Assembly: GCA_002104985.1 (NCBI GenBank)
Contig: MCGO01000412.1
Span: forward strand, 1-13,685
Length of the DNA stretch: 13,685 bases
Origin: Rhizoclosmatium globosum
Taxonomy: Eukaryota > Chytridiomycota > Chytridiomycetes > Chytridiales > Chytriomycetaceae
Direction: 5' to 3'
Shown here: piece after piece, positions 1 through 6,149 of the stretch
How the letters are laid out: each line of letters opens with the position of its first letter
Position numbering within the stretch: position 1 is the stretch's first letter
The notes under the pieces: model-generated
Told to the model about the DNA's origin: nothing
Seen by the model: the letters and a program-made list of their open reading frames with translations, nothing else
The model's database searches: none
Made by a program: the position numbers and the translations under genes

Positions 1-441
1 TTTCATGACTTCCTTAACAGCGTTAAGTTGTTCCTTTTCCTTTTGAGCGGCATCGTTGTAGATCTTGCTCAACATTGTATACTCCTTATACGTTTTGCAG
101 ATATACTTTGATGAAGCCTCCGGCTTTTCGTCGTTATTTGCAATAGTTTCATCTGACTCTGCAGTCTCTGACTCTGAGTCGGAATCCATTTCAACCTCCT
201 TGTCACCCAACAAGGCACGTAAAGAGCGTGGTGGAACAGGTTCCGCGTAAATATTCTTGAAAGGTGTGTATCCTGCTTCAAGAATCTTCTCCCTGTCTTT
301 ACCAATCATATTTAGCTGAATCGCCTTCCATCCCGGATAATTCTTATCATTTAGGATGATGGTCTTACGATCCACGCTGTCGTTGCTCTTGATGGTTTCC
401 GTTTTCATGATAGTTTTACTACCCATTGTGAACGGATCCAT
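1..441 (-). CDS. Gag-like N-terminal region of a copia-type polyprotein (partial)
   Basis: A frame open for 147 codons from the ATG at 441 runs without a stop to the window edge; a second in-frame ATG lies at 426. The segment at residues 27-41, with the core LNDKNYPGWK, resembles the start of copia-type Gag (DUF4219/UBN2-like), where a [LI]-x-G/D-x-NYxxW core is typical. An acidic Ser/Asp/Glu stretch follows (about residues 82-100), then a Lys/Glu-rich helical segment. No zinc knuckle is reached before the edge. Upstream ATGs in other frames (for example near 456) close quickly. The retroelement call rests on this weak core plus the PBS just upstream; a domesticated host gene is possible. Confidence 0.55.
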   Translation of the reverse strand, partial: MDPFTMGSKTIMKTETIKSNDSVDRKTIILNDKNYPGWKAIQLNMIGKDREKILEAGYTPFKNIYAEPVPPRSLRALLGDKEVEMDSDSESETAESDETIANNDEKPEASSKYICKTYKEYTMLSKIYNDAAQKEKEQLNAVKEVMK

Positions 442-488
442 TGTGTCCGTTGTTTGCGAAATCCATTGTATCAAACCACCAATCGCGA

Positions 489-502
489 CCTGGGCTCATA
501 AC
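489..502 (-). other. Primer-binding site complementary to initiator tRNA-Met anticodon arm
   Basis: On the plus strand these bases read CCTGGGCTCATAAC. The last 11, GGGCTCATAAC, match the anticodon stem-loop of fungal initiator tRNA-Met (nucleotides up to about 39). The minus-strand element is therefore complementary to a tRNA-iMet half. One base (503) separates it from a TG (504-505) that would be the inner LTR edge. The remaining tRNA is absent, so this is not a tRNA gene. Confidence 0.6.
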
Positions 503-503
503 T

Positions 504-718
504 TGTCAAAATCCCTGTGAGGAGATTAGTCAAGATCGATATCGACGCGGCTTAGCGATTGTGGCTGAGTGACGGCAAACAAGCACTCAGGGAAGGAACG
601 GGCGGAACGTTCACTGTTTCTTAATCAAAAATCTCTCTTTCATTTCTGATTCGTACTTCAATAAAACATTCCTTATATTATAGAACCAAAATACGCCGAG
701 GACTGGATAAATCCAACA
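504..718 (-). repeat. Candidate 5' LTR, outer boundary uncertain
   Basis: If the PBS is real, an LTR ends at 504, giving minus-strand ...TTTTGACA. On the minus strand a copia-style start TGTTGGA lies at 718, which would make a 215-bp LTR with TGT...ACA ends and an AT-rich TATAATATA-like stretch near 680. Against the outer limit, bases 718-657 also read as a plausible continuation of the p22phox-like exon, so the true LTR may be shorter. The second LTR and the target-site duplication lie outside the window. A 7-bp inverted repeat (CTGAGTG/CACTCAG, 565-590) lies inside. Confidence 0.35.
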
Positions 719-1043
719 CTTGGTAAGAACGGAAATAGGATGCTCAATAGCCATAATCAAAGATCCCAGGACGCTGTGATTGAATTCACAGAATCAGTAC
801 ATGGGTCGAGCTTTCAAACTCTTACATTGTTGAAACACCAACTGGAATAGCCAGCATGTTCCCAGGAAGCTTTCTGTAAAAAACAGTAGTAAGGATGCCT
901 CCACATAGAATGACTATCGCAAGAGTAAGTAAGCCATGATAAACAACAAAGAAGGACATACAGAATCCAGCGACATAAGCTTGCTGGTTCGCCCATCCAG
1001 CCCACGTGTACTTGTATTTTTTTGGCTGCGACTGCGAAAGCAT
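657..1043 (-). CDS. p22phox-like (cytochrome b-245 light chain) membrane protein, 3' part missing
   Basis: Exon 1 is 1043-826 and exon 2 is 773-about 657, joined over a 52-nt intron (GTAAGA...CACAG, CTGAT branch point). The roughly 112 residues visible begin MLSQSQPKKYKYTW. The segment WAGWANQQAYVAG closely matches WAMWANEQALASG at the start of animal p22phox; CGGIL followed later by IEHP parallels GGIV...LEYP, and YNIRNVLL parallels YVRAVLHL. In the family p22phox stabilises the NADPH oxidase flavocytochrome in membranes. About 20 extra residues form an added hydrophobic stretch after the WAN motif. After 657 there is either a donor (GTACGA, with a possible acceptor CACAG at 519-515) or the retroelement. 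Using that acceptor gives a stop after five codons, so the last two expected helices are absent. It may be a gene broken by the insertion. Identity is inferred from motif recall. Confidence 0.6.
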
Positions 1044-1129
1044 TCGAATGTGAGTCAAAGAGTTGAAATGACTTTTTCTTTGACGTTTTTTGGAATTCTC
1101 TTTCAAAAACCCAAATCCAACGCATCCAA
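1044..1129. promoter_or_regulatory. Shared divergent promoter, p22phox-like / E2 gene
   Basis: Only 86 bp separate the two start codons. The interval holds an inverted repeat GTCAAAG (1054-1060) / CTTTGAC (1078-1084) with a 17-bp spacer, and runs of T. No TATA box is evident. Regulatory function is inferred from position. Confidence 0.4.
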
Positions 1130-1991
1130 ATGATATCGTCTGAATCGAATGTACCCAATGTTGGAGTTGGCGCCGCGGTGACCAAGCGACTCCAGTCCGA
1201 GCTGATGCAGTTGATGGTATTTAGCTTCGTTCCAGAGTATTGCGAGGTTAACGCGTTCTTCCTTTGAATCAGATGGCAAACATTCCCGGCGTCTCCGCCT
1301 TTCCCGAAGAAGGAAATCTGCTTTCGTGGATTGCGACGATTCACGGGCCAGTTGGAACGGTGCGTGGCTGCTTTTGTTCTGGTTTGGTTTGGGTGTTTGT
1401 TTGGGGTTGTTTGAGATTCAACCATGGACAAGTCTCTCCTTCTCCTTCATGCTACTTTCTTCGCGAACTCACTCTTCTCTCACACTGTGGACACACAACA
1501 GGTCTATGACGGATTCACTTACAAACTGAGCATGAAATTCCCTCTCAACTACCCCTTCACAGCCCCAACTATCCGCTTTGAAACGCCAATGTACCACCCA
1601 AACGTCGATACAGCAGGAAACATTTGTCTAGACATCCTGAAGGTTTGTTCTACTGAGGGTGTATTGACATTCTCACTCACAAACGAATCATCTGTGTAGG
1701 AAAAGTGGTCAGCCATCTATAACGTCCAAACTGTTCTCTTATCGCTGCAGAGTCTGTTGGGAGGTACTGTTTCTGCTTGGCTCGAGTTTGTCCGAACATT
1801 GTTGTTTTGACTCTGTTTCTACACCCAAACCCCTTCCAGAACCAAACAATGACAGTCCTTTGAACGGACAAGCTGCTGATATGTGGTATGTCTTGAAAGA
1901 ATATCAATTGTTTAGTACTTATCTTTTTGTATCCAGGTCGAAACCGAAAGAATTTAGAGAAATGGTTCGTCAAACTTGGAAGGAAATCTGA
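1130..1991 (+). CDS. Ubiquitin-conjugating enzyme E2, UBE2C/UBC11 type
   Basis: Six exons give 159 residues: 1130-1216, 1273-1359, 1502-1642, 1700-1763, 1840-1885, 1937-1991. All junctions are GT-AG and keep frame. The E2 fold is complete: the RLQSELM N-terminal helix, [15 protein letters not shown], the HPN triad (residues 90-92), the catalytic Cys100 in GNICLDILK, then [24 protein letters not shown] and a C-terminal helix. The ISAFPE-like segment (here [13 protein letters not shown]) and THAAELW-like segment (here GQAADMW) place it with UBE2C, which starts Lys11 ubiquitin chains with the anaphase-promoting complex during mitotic exit. The N-terminal extension is about the length expected, slightly shorter than human. 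An ATG at 1424 inside intron 2 was not used. Intron 2 (142 nt) is the longest found. The gene shares its promoter with the p22phox-like gene and converges on the CYSTM gene. Confidence 0.95.
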
Positions 1992-2213
1992 TGCAGCTCG
2001 TGTACTCTTTCTTGGATGGATCTATTATCAGTGAATGCATGTGTCGACAATGGTGGAATATATCTGGAACTGGTGGATACGAAACTGATACTCTTCTTTT
2101 TTGGTTCTCTTATTTATAACTCTATAAAAACATAATCATGAATCGTATTACTGCGCGCATTTATTTGTCTGTTCGAAAATCGGGTGAACTCCAAAGCCAA
2201 TTAGCCAAGGTTT
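1992..2213. other. Convergent intergenic spacer
   Basis: Tail-to-tail gap between the E2 and CYSTM genes. It holds T-rich and A-rich stretches (for example TATAAAAACATAATC near 2123-2137), suitable for 3' processing on either strand, and no supported coding sequence. Confidence 0.5.
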
Positions 2214-2663
2214 TCAACAGCAACAACCCTCAAGGCACTCCAAGCAACAACAGCACTCTTCCAAAGCGCAACAGAAGCAAAGGGCAGCGAGGCATCCCAA
2301 ACACATTCCACGGTCCTTCTTTGGTGCTTGAGCTGGTTGCTGCTGAACGTAAACGACCTGTGGCTGCTGTTGAGGTGGGTACCTAATCGCCATGTGATCA
2401 GGTTGTCAGAGTGATTGAATGAAAGATAAAACTTACGCTGGTTGTCCACCCTGGGCCTGCATATATGGCTGGCCTTGTGGCTGCTGGTACTGGTTGTTGT
2501 AATTTTGTTCAGATGCTATCAGTTATGCCTCTTGGCAATGTTCAAGAAACTAACCTGTTGTGGTGGTGGACCTGGCGGCTGCTGGTACGACTATGAACCA
2601 GGGCAAGAGTTAGCAAGGCTCTACAAGCAATACAGTGGGGTGGGTTGATGGATGACCAACCAT
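2214..2663 (-). CDS. Gln/Pro-rich CYSTM (cysteine-rich transmembrane) protein
   Basis: The proposed exons are 2663-2661 (ATG alone), 2590-2555, 2489-2437 and 2382-2214, giving 86 residues. The product starts MSYQQPPGPPPQQ, continues with Q/Y/P-rich repeats (YQQPQGQPYM, YPPQQQPQVVYVQQQPA), then a KKDRG linker and a Cys-packed hydrophobic tail: MCLGCLAALCFCCALEECCCC and a final LEGCCC. This XYPPX plus Cys-rich tail layout is the CYSTM module, which sits in the plasma membrane and is linked to stress tolerance in fungi and plants. The last two introns are well supported (GTAAGT...GATTAG). Intron 1 has a good GCTAAC branch point before CATAG, but its donor GTTGGT directly after ATG is less certain. 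Intron 2 uses AACCAG at 2490 to stay in frame; the nearer GATAG would break it. Confidence 0.75.
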
Positions 2664-2792
2664 TTCTGCTCTCAAAAAAACGAAGAGATCAAATCAGAAT
2701 GGTTCCTTCCTTCATTGTCTCTCATTGTTGTCCCATTGTTTTCCCAAAATAGAATATAGGTATTGGTATTTTATAAATCGACTGAAATGAGC

Positions 2793-3302
2793 CTACTCCG
2801 TCTTCCCCTTCTTGAGTGGCGGAGACTGACGAAAGATGCACGCAACCAAAATGGCGAACGGCATAACGAACCAGATACTATAGATTGCTACAGTCACAGC
2901 CTTCTGTCCAAACGTCTGAATTCCATTATCCGTGAAAATCATTTCATACAGAATCGGAACAAGACAGGTACAAGTGTGAGTCCCGTAAATGATTCCAGCC
3001 GTACGAACGTTCTTTGAATCTTTGACGAGAGCCCAAATCAGGTACAAGTAGAATGGGAGTTGGATGATAAACTCGCACCAGACGAGACTCAGGAACCAGG
3101 GTTTTCTTTCGATGAGGAGGAAGTCGTTTGTGTCTCTGATGTAGTCTGCGTTCGCATTGAGGGCTAGTTCGGGGTATGGAAGGGATGGCCAGATGATTTG
3201 GGCGTCAATGAAGAGAGAGATTGGGATGTGTAGGATAAAGAAGATGAGCATGGCGATGTCTCCTGGACGGGACGAGAGTGGGCGACGGACTGTTTGGGCC
3301 AT
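2793..3302 (-). CDS. TMEM97/sigma-2 receptor-like EXPERA protein, paralog 1
   Basis: Single exon, 169 residues, four predicted helices, close to human TMEM97 (176). The order RPLSSRPGDIA, LHIPISLFIDAQ, DYIRDTNDF, WCEFIIQLPFY, RTAGIIYGTHT and IYSIWFVMPF follows the EXPERA family, whose members reside in the ER/lysosome and bind sterols or sterol-like ligands. Asp33 aligns with human Asp29 and Glu77 with Glu73, the pair lining the ligand pocket, so this copy keeps both. It ends in a Lys-rich tail (KKGKTE), possibly an ER-retrieval signal. The start at 3302 was chosen over an upstream in-frame ATG because MAQTVRRPLSSRPGD matches the starts of the two neighbours. It is divergent from paralog 2 across 85 bp. 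Confidence 0.9.
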   Translation of the reverse strand: MAQTVRRPLSSRPGDIAMLIFFILHIPISLFIDAQIIWPSLPYPELALNANADYIRDTNDFLLIERKPWFLSLVWCEFIIQLPFYLYLIWALVKDSKNVRTAGIIYGTHTCTCLVPILYEMIFTDNGIQTFGQKAVTVAIYSIWFVMPFAILVACIFRQSPPLKKGKTE

Positions 3303-3387
3303 TTTGAGAGAGATATTAATAAATAAATAGTGCTGAACAGAACAATTAATTGGTTTATCGAGTTTCTTAATCACCACAAAACCAACA
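3303..3387. promoter_or_regulatory. Shared divergent promoter of TMEM97-like paralogs 1 and 2
   Basis: An 85-bp gap between two start codons. It contains AT-rich TTAATAAATAAATAG (TATA-like, 3317-3331) and an ATTGG, the reverse of CCAAT, around 3349. Promoter role is inferred from position and composition. Confidence 0.45.
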
Positions 3388-3906
3388 ATGACAACTATCC
3401 GACGTCCACTGTCATCCCGTCCAGGCGACATTGCGATCATCCTCTTCTTCATCCTTCACATTCCAATCACGATCCTGATGGCAACCCAAATCATCCTACC
3501 AGAATTCACAGCAGCCTACTTCCCGTCCTTTGCCATCCAGGCCGCTCAAGACTACATCCGCGACAGTCAGGACTTTCTCGTGATGGAACGAGCACTCTGG
3601 TTCCAGTCCACTGTCTGGGGCGAATGGCTCGTCCAGTTCCCGTTCTACGTATACTTGATCTACGCACTGGTTGTTGACTCGAAACATGTTCGAACAGCGG
3701 GGATTGTGTATGCCACGCACACGTGTACGATTCTGGTTCCGATTGTGTATGAGATGGTGTTTGCGGAGAATGGGATTCAGACTCCCGCACAGAAGATGCA
3801 GACGGTTTCTGTTTATTCTGTTTGGTTTATCTTGCCGTTCTTTATTCTTGTGGGCATGATTTGGAGGAAGGGACCTGTTGAGGGGAAGAAGGCTAAGAGG
3901 GAGTAA
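3388..3906 (+). CDS. TMEM97/sigma-2 receptor-like EXPERA protein, paralog 2
   Basis: Single exon, 172 residues, four helices, with the leader MTTIRRPLSSRPGDIA in common with its neighbours. It has LHIPITILMATQIILP, DYIRDSQDFLV, WGEWLVQFPFYVYLIYALV, RTAGIVYATHTCT and VYSVWFILPFFILVGMIWR. Glu79 matches human Glu73, but the position of human Asp29 is Ala32, so the ligand-contacting aspartate is lost. The C-terminus is Lys-rich (KKAKRE). A long overlapping ORF at 3330-3677 in another frame is a shadow. It lies in the same direction as paralog 3, 95 bp apart. Confidence 0.9.
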   Translation: MTTIRRPLSSRPGDIAIILFFILHIPITILMATQIILPEFTAAYFPSFAIQAAQDYIRDSQDFLVMERALWFQSTVWGEWLVQFPFYVYLIYALVVDSKHVRTAGIVYATHTCTILVPIVYEMVFAENGIQTPAQKMQTVSVYSVWFILPFFILVGMIWRKGPVEGKKAKRE

Positions 3907-4001
3907 AAAGTGGGTAAACTCTCAAATAGATAAAGATAATGACAGTTGGACTTGGGGCTGACTGACAGAGATCGGAACACTCAAAAACTCTCCCCCAAAC
4001 C

Positions 4002-4532
4002 ATGTCACCACCAACCAAGAACGTCCGCCGTCCTCTCCTCTCTCGACCAGGCGACATTGCAATCATCACCTTCTTTGCCCTACACATCCCCATCACTTTG
4101 ATCAGCGGCACTCAACTCATCCTTCCCAAATGGACAAAAGAAAACTTCCCCGATTTTGCCCTCAACGCCGTTTCCGATTACATCCGCGACACAAACGATG
4201 TCCTCGTGATCAAACGCCCTCTTTGGTTCATATCCACTTGCTGGGCAGAGTTCTTTGTCCAACTCCCTTTCTACATCTACTTGATCTACGCCTTAATTGC
4301 GGACTCGAAACATGTCCGTACAGCGGGAATTATCTATGCGACACATACTTGTACTTGCTTAGTTCCGATTTTGTATGAGATGGTGTTGGATGATTCAGGG
4401 ATGCAAACGCCAGAGCAGAAGTGGAACACGATTGGGATTTATTCGGTTTGGTTCTTGATGCCACTTTTCATCCTTGTTTCCATGATTTGGAGGAAGGAGG
4501 CAGGTGTGAAGGGGAAGAGTAAAGAGGAGTGA
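4002..4532 (+). CDS. TMEM97/sigma-2 receptor-like EXPERA protein, paralog 3
   Basis: Single exon, 176 residues, the same architecture: RRPLLSRPGDIA, LHIPITLISGTQLILP, DYIRDTNDVLV, WAEFFVQLPFYIYLIYALI, RTAGIIYATHTCTCLVPILYEM and IYSVWFLMPLFILVSMIWR. Glu83 corresponds to human Glu73; the Asp29 position is Gly36. The tail ends KGKSKEE. Sequence is closest by eye to paralog 2 in the second half, suggesting local duplication. It converges on the four-helix gene with a 70-bp gap. Confidence 0.9.
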   Translation: MSPPTKNVRRPLLSRPGDIAIITFFALHIPITLISGTQLILPKWTKENFPDFALNAVSDYIRDTNDVLVIKRPLWFISTCWAEFFVQLPFYIYLIYALIADSKHVRTAGIIYATHTCTCLVPILYEMVLDDSGMQTPEQKWNTIGIYSVWFLMPLFILVSMIWRKEAGVKGKSKEE

Positions 4533-4602
4533 GGAGCGAAAGTAGTAAAACACATATAAAATTTCTATTTGGTTGGAACATGTCGAATGAGGCTTGAGGC
4601 AA

Positions 4603-5894
4603 TTACTTCTCGGCATCATGACTTGTGATGGCAACACCACGTCTTTCAGCCTCCTCCAACTTTGCACGCCAAGCTCTCTTCACCCCATAAGCAAGGCAGC
4701 ACACCTAAATACAAGGTTAAGTATTTCTCATTACCTCTCAGACGTCCAAACCTGCAAAATCAAGTCGAGAACGGAGGAAATCCAGGCAATATCACCTGTA
4801 ATTATGGGTTAGCGATCAACAGAACATTTCCCTAATTGAACTGACCAGAAGCATATAGATACTTTTGGACTTCATGGTTAAAGTATCCAACACCAATAGA
4901 GCCCAGTAAGCCATTTGTATAAACCTGGGAGGGGAACGTTAATAAAAGCTAAGCAGAAACAAGTTGAACACGAAACTGATCAGCAATAGTCCAAATAGGT
5001 GCAAGCAAGACACCAACAAGAGCAAGTTTCATGTTCATGGTTTGCTTCGCAGGGTCTGAGTGTGGATATACTACCACATACGCAGTAGTGATTCCAAAGA
5101 ACATATCCATGGAAGTCGTTAAAGCTAACAATAATTGACGTTATTGCAAGTTAAAGTGTTTTTTATCAAAAACGTACATTCAAACCAACGAGAGACCACA
5201 ATCATTTTTTTGGCAGCTCCAGCTTGAACATACCAGTCTCCCGGCCCGTTTTTGTAGTCTTTGAACAACTGTTGAAAGCGATCAACGTATTGTTCAAAAG
5301 GCTCGCAGCGCCTGCCTATCGTTAGACAAAATAGCACAATAAAGTGCATTCATACCATTCATGCTTTGTATCTGGATAAATGTCCATAGCAACAGGATCA
5401 TATCCAAACACAGTGTCACCACAGATCTAAGTACAACAACGATCATCAGAAACTTCTACAGCTGTTGGAAGCGTTGTAAACTACCTGAAAGAGACCGCCA
5501 GTGTGATACTGATCGCCACGCCTGTTTAATTGGATCAAAAAAGAAATTATTTAATACCATCTCCCAAAGACGCCACCAATTTAGTACCAATATGGCAAGA
5601 AGATGGACGCCCATTGAGCTGACCAGGAAAGACAAAGGAGAACCATCATGATGGCCACTGGATGCCGCAGACAGAAATGATGAGTGAGTGAAAGCCAATT
5701 GCAAAGGTGAAGACTTGAAGCCCAATTAAAAAGCACAACGCACCTCCAACAATAAGCTTCTTGTCTTTTGTAAGGTAGTGTCCTGGTTTGCGTGCGGGTG
5801 CGGTCTCATCGGCTGAGATGGGGATAGCGTGGAGTTGCTCGGGCATAGTAGTGGAAGGCTTGTCTGCCGCAATGCTGTGGATTTCTTCAGTCAT
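4603..5894 (-). CDS. Four-helix, claudin-like membrane protein (nine exons)
   Basis: Exons: 5894-5744, 5657-5588, 5521-5485, 5426-5356, 5311-5178, 5124-4961, 4924-4846, 4795-4752, 4704-4603; 283 residues. The order is a cytosolic N-terminus (1-45), helix 1 (about 46-70), a long outer loop with WRGD (74-77), GGLFQIC (82-88) and a second Cys112, helix 2 (about 155-175), helix 3 (about 187-205), helix 4 (about 237-258) and a basic/acidic helical tail ending SHDAEK. The W...GLF-x-C...C pattern recalls the W-GLW-C-C signature of the claudin/PMP22 superfamily; function is unknown. Most junctions have clear GT-AG sites. Intron 6 (4960-4925) is only 36 nt, with donor GTTTCT; a donor at GTTCAA (45 nt) would drop three residues. 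The acceptor of intron 4 is taken as GGCAG because the earlier TAG leads to a stop. Plus-strand ORFs here are shadows. Confidence 0.8.
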
Positions 5895-6149
5895 TTTTTG
5901 GGGAAGAGGAGTGGCTGAGGATCATTGGAGGAAAACGAAAACGTGGCTGGCTATTCTATACCGTTCGTCAAAAGATCGATTGCCAAATAGCAATTGATAA
6001 TAATTTCCTTTGTACATTTCAGAGACTTAAATCTCGTTATTGTGGCTCTAAAAACAGCATGTTTATTTTACTATGAAATTCTAAAAAAACAGAAAACGAA
6101 AATGAGAGTTATTTCCAATGGGTTATATGTAATTATGAAGACTTAATAC
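5895..6149. promoter_or_regulatory. Intergenic spacer: channel 3' end and four-helix gene promoter
   Basis: This 255-bp gap lies between two same-strand genes. The side next to 6149 is AT-rich (tracts of A and T, 6001-6115), fitting 3' processing of the TRPV-like gene. The side next to 5895 should hold the promoter of the four-helix gene. No coding sequence or clear motif was seen. Confidence 0.4.

Larger units (their letters stand above)
1..502 (-). mobile_element. Ty1/copia-like LTR retroelement, 5' part only
   Basis: The left edge holds the beginning of an element reading leftward: a primer-binding site (489-502), a short leader, then a Gag-like ORF running off the window. The order PBS-leader-Gag is that of LTR retrotransposons. 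A PBS matching the anticodon arm of initiator tRNA-Met, rather than its 3' end, is the half-tRNA priming known in copia of Drosophila and in Ty5. Protease, integrase and reverse transcriptase would lie beyond base 1 and cannot be checked. Nothing here proves the element is intact. Confidence 0.55.

Noticed and set aside
492..502. Possible tRNA-Met gene
   Set aside because: Only the anticodon-arm bases are present; acceptor, D and T arms are missing, and the context fits a primer-binding site.
536..545. TCGATATCGA palindrome in the candidate LTR
   Set aside because: Ten bases, expected by chance at this scale, with no matching partner elsewhere in the window.
814..1431. 205-residue minus-strand ORF
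   Set aside because: It overlaps the p22phox-like exon in another frame and crosses the E2 exons; no domain-like sequence.
1424..1699. ORF starting [13 protein letters not shown], resembling a signal peptide fused to the E2
   Set aside because: The first part is intron 2 and the end is intron 3; family comparison requires splicing from 1359 to 1502.
3330..3677. 115-residue plus-strand ORF over TMEM97-like paralog 2
   Set aside because: Shadow frame of a clear family member; His/Arg/Pro-rich composition is typical of a frame shadow.
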